A stretch of 64,000 nt of DNA from Saccharopolyspora galaxeae (GTDB taxonomy: Bacteria > Actinomycetota > Actinomycetes > Mycobacteriales > Pseudonocardiaceae). Positions 18,639 through 27,021 of the stretch are shown piece after piece. Numbering within the stretch: the stretch's first letter is position 1; each line of letters starts with the position of its first letter. Under the pieces are notes generated by a model. It was not told where the DNA came from. It saw only the letters and a program-made list of their open reading frames with translations, and did not search any database. The stretch spans positions 62,001 through 126,000 of the forward strand of contig NZ_JADDUE010000013.1 of the NCBI RefSeq assembly GCF_016526145.1, in the 5' to 3' direction. The position numbers were made by a program, and so were the translations under genes.

Positions 18639-18682
18639 CTATGGCACGGCGCTGTCGTGCAGCTGAAAGGGGGTGCAGACAT

Positions 18683-18778
18683 ATGGAGTCGGAAACCCCG
18701 CAATGGGAGCCGCCCCGGTTCGAGGAAATCGGTTGCGCGGCCGAGGTGACGATGTACGTCGCCCAGGTCGAAGACTGA
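18683..18778 (+). CDS. pqqA: PQQ precursor peptide PqqA
   Basis: 31 residues from ATG 18683, with AAAGGGGG nine bases upstream. It contains the cross-linked pair of PQQ biosynthesis, Glu21 and Tyr25, in AAEVTMYVAQ (E-x3-Y). The N-terminal WEPPRFEEIG part is typical of the leader that PqqD binds. PqqE joins Glu and Tyr, which then become the PQQ ring system. pqqB, pqqC, pqqD and pqqE follow on the same strand. The unusual features are a Cys at residue 18 and a longer than average C-terminus. Confidence 0.93.
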   Translation: MESETPQWEPPRFEEIGCAAEVTMYVAQVED

Positions 18779-18795
18779 AACCGGCGAGCGTTTCT

Positions 18796-18844
18796 CGAGG
18801 CCACCACGGACATCGGCCCGCCGGTGCCCGCGGTGGCCGCCTCG
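18796..18844 (+). terminator. Stem-loop between pqqA and pqqB, possible attenuator
   Basis: CGAGGCCACC (18796-18805) pairs with GGTGG (18832-18836) and CCTCG (18840-18844) with a 3-base bulge. It sits 18 bases after pqqA. Such a structure could keep pqqA mRNA more abundant than the downstream enzymes, as reported for other pqq operons; that is inferred here. Confidence 0.45.
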
Positions 18845-18905
18845 CCGCCGGAGCCGCGAGAGTCGCCGCAACCTCCCGGATCAACTGTGGACACAAGGAG
18901 TCGGC

Positions 18906-19805
18906 GTGCTGGTGCGAGTGCTGGGTTCTGCGGCGGGAGGCGGTTTCCCGCAGTGGAACTGCGGATGCCCGTGTTGCCGGGCGGTGCGGGAGGGTTCCCG
19001 GCCGTGCCTGCCACGCACCCAGTCATCGATCGCGATCAGCGCCGACCACGAGCAGTGGTTCCTGGTCAACGCATCGCCGGACGTGCGCGCCCAGCTGGAG
19101 GCGTCGCCGGCGCTGCTGCCCGCCGCGGGCAGGGCGACACCGCTGCAAGGGGTGCTGCTCACCGACGCCGAGCTGGATCACGCGCTGGGCCTGTTGCTGC
19201 TGCGCGAGGCCGAATCGCTGGAATTGCACGCCACCGCCGCGGTGCACGAGACGCTGCGCACGGACAACTCCTTGCTGGCCACGTTGCAGGCCTACTGCCC
19301 GGTGAAGTGGCGGGAGGTCGTGCCCGGCGAGGACGTGGCGCTCGGCAACGGCCTGAGCTATCGGGCGTTCGACGTCCCCACCACCAAGCGGTCCCGCTTC
19401 GGGCCTGATCGAGGCCCCGGCAGGGTCGTGGGCTACCGCTTCACCGACGAACGCTCCGGACGTGCCGCGGTCTGCCTGCCCGGAGTTCAGGAGATCACCG
19501 GCCAGGTGCGCGAACAGCTGCGGGACTGCACCGGCCTGTTCATCGACGGGACGTGCTTCAGCGACGACGAAATGCCGCGGCTCGGCCTGGCGAGCAAGAC
19601 CTCCCGCGAGATGGGGCACCTGCCGATGAGCGGTCCCGGCGGCAGCCTGGAGCAGCTCGCCGAGCTGCCCATCGAGCGCAAGATCTACGTGCACCTGAAC
19701 AACACCAACCCGGTGCTGCTGGACGACTCGCCCGAACGGCGCGAGGTCGAGCGGCTCGGGTTCGAAATCGCCACCGACGGGACAGAGGTGCAGATCCGAC
19801 CGTGA
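18906..19805 (+). CDS. pqqB: PQQ biosynthesis protein PqqB, metallo-beta-lactamase fold
   Basis: 299 residues. N-terminal [24 protein letters not shown] contains the PqqB glycine stretch and the C-x-C-x-x-C zinc cluster. It also has [16 protein letters not shown] and [14 protein letters not shown], typical of PqqB. It is thought to act as a hydroxylase on the Glu-Tyr dipeptide intermediate. The GTG start follows AAGGAG. The stop overlaps the pqqC start (GTGA). Confidence 0.95.
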   Translation: MLVRVLGSAAGGGFPQWNCGCPCCRAVREGSRPCLPRTQSSIAISADHEQWFLVNASPDVRAQLEASPALLPAAGRATPLQGVLLTDAELDHALGLLLLREAESLELHATAAVHETLRTDNSLLATLQAYCPVKWREVVPGEDVALGNGLSYRAFDVPTTKRSRFGPDRGPGRVVGYRFTDERSGRAAVCLPGVQEITGQVREQLRDCTGLFIDGTCFSDDEMPRLGLASKTSREMGHLPMSGPGGSLEQLAELPIERKIYVHLNNTNPVLLDDSPERREVERLGFEIATDGTEVQIRP

Positions 19806-20509
19806 CGGCACTCGACGAAACGCGGACTTCCGCGGGCACCGAGGAATTCGTGGCCGCGTTGCGCGCCCACGCGCAGCGATACCACCACCAGCACCCCTTC
19901 CACGTGCGCATGAACGAGGGCAGGCTGAGCCGCGAGCAGATCCGCGGCTGGGTGGCGAACCGCTACTACTACCAGGAATGCATCCCGATCAAGGACGCGG
20001 CGATCCTGTCGAACTGCCCCGATCCGGCGGTGCGGCGCCGCTGGATCCGGCGGATCCTCGATCACGACGGGACCGCGGACGAGCCCGGCGGCATCGAGGC
20101 GTGGCTGCGGCTGGCCGAGGCAGTGGGCCTGAGCCGCGAAGAGGTCCGCGACGAGCGGCACGTCGTGCCCGGGGTGCGGTTCGCCGTCGACGCCTACGTG
20201 ACCTTCGCCCGCACCCGGCCGTGGACCGAGGCGGTCGCTTCCTCGCTGACCGAGCTGTTCGCACCGGACCTGATGAGCCGCAGGCTCGCCGCGTTCGAGC
20301 AGCACTACTTCTGGGTCGACCGCGATGGGCTGGCCTACTTCCGCAACCGCCTGGAGCAGGCCCCGCGCGACTCCGAGCACGGCCTGCAGGTGACCACCGA
20401 GCGGTGCCGCTCGGCCGCGGAGCAAGAACGGGCGCTGGCGGCGCTGTCGTTCAAGTGCGACGTCCTCTGGAGCATGCTCGATGCCATCGACCAAGCCCAC
20501 CCCGGCTGA
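19802..20509 (+). CDS. pqqC: Pyrroloquinoline-quinone synthase PqqC
   Basis: 235 residues from the GTG overlapping the pqqB stop. It is an all-helical, cofactor-less oxidase that catalyses the final ring closure and eight-electron oxidation to PQQ. Conserved pieces include [38 protein letters not shown] and LDHDGT, and [16 protein letters not shown] late in the protein. It overlaps pqqD by 29 bases. It is not fused to PqqD. Confidence 0.96.
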   Translation: MTALDETRTSAGTEEFVAALRAHAQRYHHQHPFHVRMNEGRLSREQIRGWVANRYYYQECIPIKDAAILSNCPDPAVRRRWIRRILDHDGTADEPGGIEAWLRLAEAVGLSREEVRDERHVVPGVRFAVDAYVTFARTRPWTEAVASSLTELFAPDLMSRRLAAFEQHYFWVDRDGLAYFRNRLEQAPRDSEHGLQVTTERCRSAAEQERALAALSFKCDVLWSMLDAIDQAHPG

Positions 20510-20801
20510 GCCCGCCCGGCTGCCGGACTCGGCCCGGCCGCACCTGACGACCGGGTTGCGGTTGACCTTCGACGAGGTCCGCGCGCGGCACGTGCTGCTG
20601 GGTCCGGAATCGGTGCTGGTGCTCAACCCGACCGGCGCGGCCATCCTGCGGCTCTGCGACGGGCGGCGGGACATCGGCGAGCTGATCGCCGAACTGCAGG
20701 CGCAGTTCGCAGGTGTCGAGCCCGGCGAGGTGCGCGCCTTCCTCGACCACCTCGCCGCCAAGCGGTGCGTGGAGGCCGCCCATGACCGACATGACTCCTA
20801 G
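20481..20801 (+). CDS. pqqD: PQQ biosynthesis peptide chaperone PqqD
   Basis: 106 residues, with about 20 extra at the N-terminus. It is a RiPP recognition element: [38 protein letters not shown] (about 40-77). It binds the PqqA leader and delivers it to PqqE. It overlaps pqqC by 29 and pqqE by 20 bases, so expression is tightly coupled. Confidence 0.94.
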   Translation: MPSTKPTPAEPARLPDSARPHLTTGLRLTFDEVRARHVLLGPESVLVLNPTGAAILRLCDGRRDIGELIAELQAQFAGVEPGEVRAFLDHLAAKRCVEAAHDRHDS

Positions 20802-21882
20802 CCCGTTCGGCCTGCTGGCCGAGCTGACCTACGCCTGCCCGCTGCATTGCGCGTACTGCTCGAACCCGCTCAACCTGGCCGACTACCGGGACGAACTGTC
20901 CACTGCGGACTGGCAGCGCGTGCTGCGCGAGGCGCGCGATCTCGGCGTGCTGCAGTTGCACCTCTCCGGCGGGGAACCGTTGCAGCGCCGCGACATCGTC
21001 GAGATCGTGCGCACCGGCAGCGAACTCGGGATGTACACGAACCTGATCACCAGTGCGCTCGGACTGTCCCGCAGGCGTGCCGAAGAGCTGCGCGCGACCG
21101 GTCTCGACCACGTGCAGATCAGCGTGCAGGCCGACGAGCCCGCCACCTCGGACCGGATCGCAGGCACCCGTTCCTTCGCCCGCAAAGCCGAGGCCGCCCG
21201 CATGGTCAAGGAACTGGGGTGGCCGCTGACGGTGAACGTGGTGCTGCACCGGCAGAACCTCGACCGCATCGCCGAAATCGTGGCCCTGGCCGAGGAGTTG
21301 GGCGCCGACCGGCTCGAACTCGCCAACACGCAGTACTACGGCTGGGCCTGGCGCAACCGGGACGTATTGCTGCCCAGTCGCGACCAGATCGAGCGGGCCG
21401 AACAGGTCGTGCGATCAGAGCGGGAACGCCTGCCGCACATGGAAATCATCCACGTGCTGCCCGACTACTACAGCCAGTACCCCAAGGCGTGCATGGGCGG
21501 ATGGGCGCAACGCCAGCTCACCATCGCGCCCAACGGGGACGCCCTGCCCTGCCCGGCAGCGCAATCGTTGCCGCTGCCGCGGGAAAGCGTGCGCGAGCGC
21601 CCGTTGGCGCGGATCTGGCAGGAGTCGCCGCTGTTCGAGGCGTTCCGCGGCACGGACTGGATGCCCGAGCCGTGCCGGAGCTGTTCGCGCCGCGACGTCG
21701 ACTTCGGCGGCTGCCGCTGCCAAGCGTTCCAACTCACCGGCGACGCCGCGCGCACCGACCCGGTCTGCCACCTCTCGCCGGACCGCGAACTCGTCGACCA
21801 GGCGGTACGTGCGGCCAACGCGAGCGAGGAAACCGTCCGCGGCGAGCTCACCCCGCGGCCGCATCCGCGAGACCAGCGTTGA
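20782..21882 (+). CDS. pqqE: PqqA peptide cyclase PqqE, radical SAM
   Basis: 366 residues from the ATG at 20782. The radical SAM cluster ligands are Cys19, Cys23 and Cys26 (CPLHCAYC), followed by HLSGGEPLQRRD. The SPASM-type C-terminus carries further Cys in CMGGWAQRQLTIAPNGDALPC and CRSCSRRDVDFGGCRC. It forms the C-C bond between Glu and Tyr of PqqA. It is the last gene of the pqqABCDE run and converges with the exchanger-like gene four bases on. Confidence 0.96.
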   Translation: MTDMTPSPFGLLAELTYACPLHCAYCSNPLNLADYRDELSTADWQRVLREARDLGVLQLHLSGGEPLQRRDIVEIVRTGSELGMYTNLITSALGLSRRRAEELRATGLDHVQISVQADEPATSDRIAGTRSFARKAEAARMVKELGWPLTVNVVLHRQNLDRIAEIVALAEELGADRLELANTQYYGWAWRNRDVLLPSRDQIERAEQVVRSERERLPHMEIIHVLPDYYSQYPKACMGGWAQRQLTIAPNGDALPCPAAQSLPLPRESVRERPLARIWQESPLFEAFRGTDWMPEPCRSCSRRDVDFGGCRCQAFQLTGDAARTDPVCHLSPDRELVDQAVRAANASEETVRGELTPRPHPRDQR

Positions 21883-21886
21883 CGGG

Positions 21887-22996
21887 CTAATCGCTGTCCA
21901 GGGGAACCTCACCGAAGGCCATCAGGCTGATGACGAAGTAACCGATGTAGAGCGCGAGCAGAACGGCCCCGTGCCAGCGGCGCAACCGCCCGGTCGCCAG
22001 GAAGATCGCCGAGAGGACCGTCATCACCAGCAGCACGGGAAGGTGCCAGGACAGCACGTTCGCGTTGACCGTGATGGCCCCGCCCACCAGCAGCACGATG
22101 CCGAGCTTGCCGGTCACCGAGAACACGATGCTGCCGATGACGTTGGCGACGCCGATCTCCGGCGCGCCCCTGCGTGCGGGCTCCACGGTCAGGAAGAGGT
22201 CCTCGAGGGAGAGCACCAGCGTCGCGATCGTGACGCCGAAGACGGTGCCGTCGATGCCGAACTCGTCGAGGATCCCGTCGGTGCCCTGTCCCGCGATGCT
22301 GGCTCCGACGACGAGACCGGCCAACGCCAGCACCGCGAGCGCGAGACCGGCCCACAGGGGCCGTTGACGGGCTTGCACGAAGCCCTGGTCGACGCGCAGG
22401 TCGTTCGGGAGGGCGAGTCCGCCGGAACCGGAGGGCCCTGCGTCGTCCGCCGCATCGTCGCTTTCGGCCGCTGCGGCGGTTGGCGTCGCCGCTGCACCGG
22501 TGCGGGTGCCGACCTTCTCGACCTGCTCGTAGAGCTCGGCGTTGCGGAACACCGGGCGTCGCGATGTGTATTCGCGATAGCCGATCCAGCACACGAACGC
22601 CACGAACAGGACCAGCAGCACGATGCCCGTGACCGATGTCAGCGCCCCGGTCAAGGCCAGGGCCCACAGCACGACCGGCCCTGCCACGAAAAGCGCGAGG
22701 TAATCCTTGGGAACGTCGACGCGGCACGGAGCGATCAGCGCTGCCAACGCCAGCACGATCCCCGTCATCGCGATCGTCGTGCCGATCACCGTGCCCAGGG
22801 CCACGTGCTCCAGTTCGTCGACGTTGAGCACGATGCCGAATGCCAGATCGTCGAACTCGATCCCGGTGAACACGACCGCGATGAGGAACAGCGAGACCGC
22901 CCACCTGCTGGCCACGCCGACCAGGAACCCGATGAGCTTCTCGGCGCTGTAGACCAGCAGTGCGATGCCCAATGCGAACTCGACGACCGGGATCAC
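21887..22996 (-). CDS. CaCA-like (sodium/calcium exchanger fold) membrane protein with altered alpha motifs
   Basis: 369 residues in two homologous halves of about five membrane helices each, joined by a hydrophilic linker (about 165-205, acidic and Ala/Ser-rich). The alpha repeats read VFTGIEFDDLAFG...ALGTVIGTTIA and LVLSLEDLFLTVEPARRGAPEIGVANVIGSIVF. The canonical G-T-S-x-P-E cation-binding motif is changed in both: Pro-Glu is replaced by Asp-Asp and Glu-Asp. It may carry a different ion, or work differently. It is adjacent to, but opposite from, the pqq operon. Confidence 0.75.
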   Translation of the reverse strand: MIPVVEFALGIALLVYSAEKLIGFLVGVASRWAVSLFLIAVVFTGIEFDDLAFGIVLNVDELEHVALGTVIGTTIAMTGIVLALAALIAPCRVDVPKDYLALFVAGPVVLWALALTGALTSVTGIVLLVLFVAFVCWIGYREYTSRRPVFRNAELYEQVEKVGTRTGAAATPTAAAAESDDAADDAGPSGSGGLALPNDLRVDQGFVQARQRPLWAGLALAVLALAGLVVGASIAGQGTDGILDEFGIDGTVFGVTIATLVLSLEDLFLTVEPARRGAPEIGVANVIGSIVFSVTGKLGIVLLVGGAITVNANVLSWHLPVLLVMTVLSAIFLATGRLRRWHGAVLLALYIGYFVISLMAFGEVPLDSD

Positions 22997-23267
22997 GGGA
23001 AACTCCTCGCCGAGCCGACGTCAGGGAGATCCGATCATGCTGCCCCGCTGCGCGCGGGTTTGCAACACCGTTTCCCCGGCCGGTCGCCGGTGCGCACTCC
23101 GGCCGAGCGGCCGAACGACACCCGGTGCGCCTGTGGCGAGATCACCGTCCGGACGGCGTGCGCGTCCGGACCCTCGAGCCCAGCACGACGCTTTACCGCA
23201 CCAGCCATCTCCCATAACCTGACGATCATGACCGCTTGCAGCTCCCGTCCGGAGCGGCGGTGAGGCC

Positions 23268-23789
23268 ATGAGCGTCGCGAACCTGCACGAACGGACCTTC
23301 ACGGTCCAACCGCAGGCAGTGGGTGCGCTGCTCGACGCGCTCGCGGCCGAGGGAGATCCCACGTGGCCCGGCGACATCTGGCCCGCCCTGCGCCTGGACC
23401 GCCCGCTCGGCATCGGGGCGACGGGAGGACACGGACCGATCCGCTACCACGTGGTGGCCTACGTCCCCGGCCAGCGGGTGCGGTTCCGGTTCGACCGGCC
23501 GCACGGGTTCGACGGTTTCCACGAGTTCATCGTGCTGCCCGACCATGACGGCACGGTGCTCCAGCACAAGATCGCCATGCGAGTGCGTGGTCCTGCGCTC
23601 TTGACGTGGCCCCTGGTCTTCGGCCCGCTGCACGACGCTCTGCTGGAGGACCTGCTCGATCGTGCGGAGGAACACCTCACCGACGGCGTCGCTCGACGCG
23701 CCCGGTGGAGCTGGTGGGTCCGAGTGCTGCGTCGCCTGTCGATGCCGCGGCGCAAGACCTCCCGGGCGCAGGCGGGCGAGTCCGCCTAG
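23268..23789 (+). CDS. SRPBCC-fold protein, polyketide cyclase/dehydrase-like
   Basis: 173 residues. The first 140 fit a START/SRPBCC lipid-binding fold, with a hydrophobic strand pattern YHVVAYVPGQRVRFRFDRPHGFDGFHEFIVLP (about 64-95). The last 30 are highly basic. No catalytic motif is recognised. It has GAGG before its ATG and stands between the exchanger-like and hydrolase genes. Function is unknown. Confidence 0.7.
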   Translation: MSVANLHERTFTVQPQAVGALLDALAAEGDPTWPGDIWPALRLDRPLGIGATGGHGPIRYHVVAYVPGQRVRFRFDRPHGFDGFHEFIVLPDHDGTVLQHKIAMRVRGPALLTWPLVFGPLHDALLEDLLDRAEEHLTDGVARRARWSWWVRVLRRLSMPRRKTSRAQAGESA

Positions 23790-23855
23790 TCGCGCGAGAG
23801 TCCTCAGTGGACCAATCGGCGAGCGATTCGGGGGAACCTCGGCCGCGCGGCGCGG

Positions 23856-24662
23856 CTAGCACTGCTCGTTCAGCCAGGCCGCGGTCGCCTCGGCAGCAGC
23901 TGTGCCGGGAAGCAGGGGTATGCCGTGCCCGCAGTCGAGCACGTTCAGGTGCGCGCCAACGTGGTCGGCGAGTTCGCGCAACGCCGACACGGGCACGAGC
24001 GGATCCCGCTCCCCCGCGACGATTCGCACCGGGCACCGCAACGGATCGACGTCGACCGGCAGCCGGAACCGGACCGCGTCGAGGACCGCGACCGGGGACT
24101 CGCCGACCAGTGTTCGCGCCCACGCCCGCGCGGTGGCCCGGCCCGCGTCGTCGTCGAGATCCAGGTGGTCGAAGAACATGCTGGTGGCGGTGCTGACGTC
24201 CGGCGGCCGCCACAGGCGGTCCGGACGCGGCCGCACCGGGATCGGTTCGGCACCGAAGCCCCGCGGCACGACGGGAGCCACCAACACGAGCGCGGCCACG
24301 TTGCCGTGCCGGCACGCCCAGTCGAGGCAGGCGAATCCGCCCATGCTGTGTCCAATGAGGACCGCCGGGCGCCGCAACCGATCGAGCACCCTGGACAGTT
24401 CGCCGCCGGCGTCGGCAACACTGCGCAAGGAACGCCCGAGCGCATCGGCCACCGGCGCCGAACCGAACCGGCCGAACCAGTTCGGCGCGTACGTGCGCCA
24501 TCCCGCCGCTGCCAGCACCGAGCTCCATTGCCGCCAGCACCAGGCGCCGTGGCATCCGCCGTGCAGCAGCACGACGGGCGGCCGATCATCCGCCGGCTCG
24601 GGGTCCGGGCCTGCGACCTCGACAACGACACCGTTCCACCGCACGCGCTCGGCGAACACCAC
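23856..24662 (-). CDS. Alpha/beta hydrolase
   Basis: 268 residues from a GTG with GGAGG eight bases upstream; a longer frame to 24704 is open but less likely. It has the oxyanion segment VVLLHGGCHGAWCWRQW, the nucleophile elbow GHSMGG (Ser about residue 106), an acid in VAGERDPLVP and the catalytic His in DCGHGIPLLPG. It resembles small esterases and lactonases of the AB hydrolase-1 family. Substrate is unknown, and the neighbours give no hint. Confidence 0.82.
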   Translation of the reverse strand: MVFAERVRWNGVVVEVAGPDPEPADDRPPVVLLHGGCHGAWCWRQWSSVLAAAGWRTYAPNWFGRFGSAPVADALGRSLRSVADAGGELSRVLDRLRRPAVLIGHSMGGFACLDWACRHGNVAALVLVAPVVPRGFGAEPIPVRPRPDRLWRPPDVSTATSMFFDHLDLDDDAGRATARAWARTLVGESPVAVLDAVRFRLPVDVDPLRCPVRIVAGERDPLVPVSALRELADHVGAHLNVLDCGHGIPLLPGTAAAEATAAWLNEQC

Positions 24663-24866
24663 ACCACCCTCCGTTCCTCCGCCCCAGCCGGCGAGATCGA
24701 GCACGGCGGTCCGACGTTAGCGGGCGAGGAAGGGAAGTTGCGGTGATCGCGCGCATTCCACTCCGATGATGTAGCGATGGAAGAGCTGCTTCCGCTCCGC
24801 GCCCGTCCGACTGCCGAGCTCCACGGGCAATATTTCCCAAGAACCCGAGCGCTTTGACCATTATTC

Positions 24867-24879
24867 GTCCACATTGGAC
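24867..24879. promoter_or_regulatory. Inverted repeat, possible operator
   Basis: GTCCA-CAT-TGGAC is a perfect 5+5 palindrome, about 160 bases before the GntR gene. A second one, TGGTCC-GTCC-GGACCA, lies at 24911-24926. Either could be bound by the GntR/UTRA protein. Confidence 0.35.
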
Positions 24880-24910
24880 ATCTTGTTTCCTGCCGCCGGA
24901 AGCAACGCCT

Positions 24911-24926
24911 TGGTCCGTCCGGACCA
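24911..24926. promoter_or_regulatory. Second inverted repeat, possible operator
   Basis: TGGTCC-GTCC-GGACCA has perfect 6-base arms with a 4-base centre, 33 bases downstream of the first repeat (three helical turns). Confidence 0.35.
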
Positions 24927-25000
24927 CCACCCCCGCTGCAATTCGGCGAAGACCGCCCGAGCCATTCATTTCCGCCTCAATTGACCGATCAAATCGAATA

Positions 25001-25029
25001 TTGACCGGCATTTCCAGCCGGGCTACGTT
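25001..25029 (+). promoter_or_regulatory. Promoter of the GntR/UTRA gene, probably giving a leaderless mRNA
   Basis: TTGACC (25001-25006), 17 bases, TACGTT (25024-25029). The predicted start of transcription falls on the GTG start codon at 25036, and no Shine-Dalgarno sequence precedes it. Leaderless mRNAs are common in actinobacteria. Confidence 0.6.
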
Positions 25030-25035
25030 CAGCTC

Positions 25036-25749
25036 GTGGCGATCCCGGCGTACTTGCGCATCCGCACCGAACTGGAGCAGCAGATCCAGTCCGGTGCGCT
25101 GGCGCCGGGTACGCGGCTGCCCACGGAGGCCGAACTCCAGCAGCGGTACTCGGTCGGCCGCGCCACCGCGCAGCGGGTGCTGACCGAGCTGTCCCGGGCC
25201 GGACTGGTGGAACGCCACCGGCGGCGCGGCACCTTCGTCGCCGACGGTGCACGGCAGGAGAACCTGCTGCGCATGGTGCATCCGGCGCTGCACGGCCCGG
25301 AGATTCCGGGACCGCACGCGGTGGATTCGGCCATGGTGATCCCCGCCGAGGACGCCGACGTCGCCCTTCCCGGCATCACCGGGGACGCGCCGGTGAACCA
25401 ATTGCGGCGGCTGAAGTTCGACGTCGAGCACAACCCGATCGCAGTCGAGCTCGCCGCCGTCCCGTTCTCGCTGGCACCACGCCTGTTCGACGAGAACCTG
25501 GAACACCTCACGGTGCACGACTACTTCGCCCGCAACCGGATTCCGGTGGCGAAGTCGCGCGTGTACGTCGACCCGATTCCGCTCGATGCGGCGACCGCGG
25601 CCCGCTTCGGCACCGAGCCGGGCCGGGCCGTGATCCGGTTGCGCCGGTTGACCTGGCTGACCGGCGGTGGGCTGGCCGAGGCCATGTGGCACATCATCCG
25701 GCCCGACCTGGTCGAGTTCTTCGTCGAGCAATCCGTGCTGGCCACCTGA
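25036..25749 (+). CDS. GntR-family transcriptional regulator, UTRA (HutC) subfamily
   Basis: 237 residues. The N-terminal winged helix is clear (PAYLRIRTELEQQIQSGALAPGTRLPTEAELQQRYSVGRATAQRVL, about 4-48), followed by a UTRA ligand domain ending in AEAMWHIIRPDLVEFFVE. HutC-type regulators sense amino acids, amino sugars or their catabolites. It directly precedes a flavin oxidase, symporter and second oxidase on the same strand, which are its likely targets. Confidence 0.9.
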   Translation: MAIPAYLRIRTELEQQIQSGALAPGTRLPTEAELQQRYSVGRATAQRVLTELSRAGLVERHRRRGTFVADGARQENLLRMVHPALHGPEIPGPHAVDSAMVIPAEDADVALPGITGDAPVNQLRRLKFDVEHNPIAVELAAVPFSLAPRLFDENLEHLTVHDYFARNRIPVAKSRVYVDPIPLDAATAARFGTEPGRAVIRLRRLTWLTGGGLAEAMWHIIRPDLVEFFVEQSVLAT

Positions 25750-25855
25750 TACGACTTCGCGTCCGCCCGGGGATCTGCGCTTCCCGGCCGATTCCTGCTG
25801 CCGCTGCTCCCGCAGCACGGCTTTTCCGCTCGCACTCGCAGAATGGGAGCCACCA

Positions 25856-26989
25856 ATGACCTCACCACGCGTCGCGGTGGTCGGCACCGGCGTCATCGGC
25901 GCCATGACGGCATGGCGCCTGGCCCGGCGCGGAGCCGACGTGATCGCACTGGACGCCCTTTCCCCGGGACACGACCGCGGAGCCTCGGCCGGCGAGTCCC
26001 GCATCTTCCGCACGCTCTACAAGGAGGGATCCGGTTACGTGCCGCTGCTGCAGCGATCCGGCGCGCTGTGGCGCGAGCTGGAACTGAGCACCGGCACCCG
26101 GCTGCTGACGATGTGCGGAGGCCTCACCATCGGTCCGCGCGAGCACGCCGATGTCCGAGCCGTGCGCCGCTGCGCCGAGGAGCACGACCTCGACCACGAG
26201 GTCCTGGACACCGCGGCGGCTCGGCAGCGCTTCGCGCAGCACCGGATCGACGACGACGAGATCATGGTGTTCGATCCGGCGGCGGGCGTGCTGCGGCCCG
26301 AACCCGCGGTGCAAGCAGCGCTGCACGCGGCCGGGCTCGCGGGCGCGTCGATCCTGCCCTACCACCGGGTCGACGATGTCGCCGAAACCGCGCGGGGATG
26401 GCGAATCACCAGCGGTGCCACGCACTTCGACGTCGACCACGTCGTGTTCGCCCCGGGCCCGTGGGCGCGGCAGCTGGACCCGCTGAGCACGCTTCCCGTC
26501 GAGATCCGGTTGATCACCGCGTACTGGTTCGCGACCCGCGACACCGCCGCGCACCGGCCGGACCGGTTGCCGATCGCGATCCGCCGCCACCGGGACGCCG
26601 GGTTCTCCTGCTTCCCGGTGCTGGACGGGGTCGGCATCAAGATCATCCCGCATCACCTCGGATGGCCGGTCCTGCACGACCCGGCCGCGCTGCCCCGTTC
26701 GGCCGAGCCGGAGTACGCCCGCGCGGCTTCGGAAGCCGCCCGGCGGCTGCTGCCCGGGGTCGTGCCGCACCCGGTGCGGATCGGCACCTACGCCGAGGGC
26801 TTCACGCCGGACGAGCACGCCCTGCTGGGCCCGCTACCCGGGCACCGCAACGCCACCGTCATGACCGGCTTCTCCGGGCACGGCTTCAAGCTCGCCCCGG
26901 TCTTCGGCGAGCTCGGCGCCGAGCTGGCGCTCGGGGAACCCGCCAGCCACGACATCACCGCGCTGGACCCCGGCCGCCGCGCGGACTGA
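25856..26989 (+). CDS. FAD-dependent amine oxidase, sarcosine oxidase/MTOX-like
   Basis: 377 residues from the ATG with GGGAG upstream. It has a Rossmann FAD motif VAVVGTGVIGAMTAWRLARRGADVIALD and the family's GESRIFRTLYKEG and FSGHGFKLAPVFGE blocks. In monomeric sarcosine oxidase a Cys holds FAD covalently just before T-P-D-E-H; the aligned segment here is TYAEGFTPDEH, with Tyr at the Cys position, so FAD is probably not attached in that way. It should oxidise an N-methyl amino acid or related amine. It is followed 32 bases later by the symporter gene. Confidence 0.85.
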   Translation: MTSPRVAVVGTGVIGAMTAWRLARRGADVIALDALSPGHDRGASAGESRIFRTLYKEGSGYVPLLQRSGALWRELELSTGTRLLTMCGGLTIGPREHADVRAVRRCAEEHDLDHEVLDTAAARQRFAQHRIDDDEIMVFDPAAGVLRPEPAVQAALHAAGLAGASILPYHRVDDVAETARGWRITSGATHFDVDHVVFAPGPWARQLDPLSTLPVEIRLITAYWFATRDTAAHRPDRLPIAIRRHRDAGFSCFPVLDGVGIKIIPHHLGWPVLHDPAALPRSAEPEYARAASEAARRLLPGVVPHPVRIGTYAEGFTPDEHALLGPLPGHRNATVMTGFSGHGFKLAPVFGELGAELALGEPASHDITALDPGRRAD

Positions 26990-27021
26990 GAACCGTCCAC
27001 ACAGGACCCCTGGAGGCAACC

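Larger units (their letters stand above)
24663..25035. other. AT-richer intergenic control region
   Basis: No gene seen. It contains two inverted repeats (24867-24879 and 24911-24926), a direct repeat ATTGACCG at 24980-24987 and 25000-25007, and the promoter of the UTRA-type GntR gene at 25001-25029. It is clearly lower in GC than the flanking genes. Confidence 0.6.
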
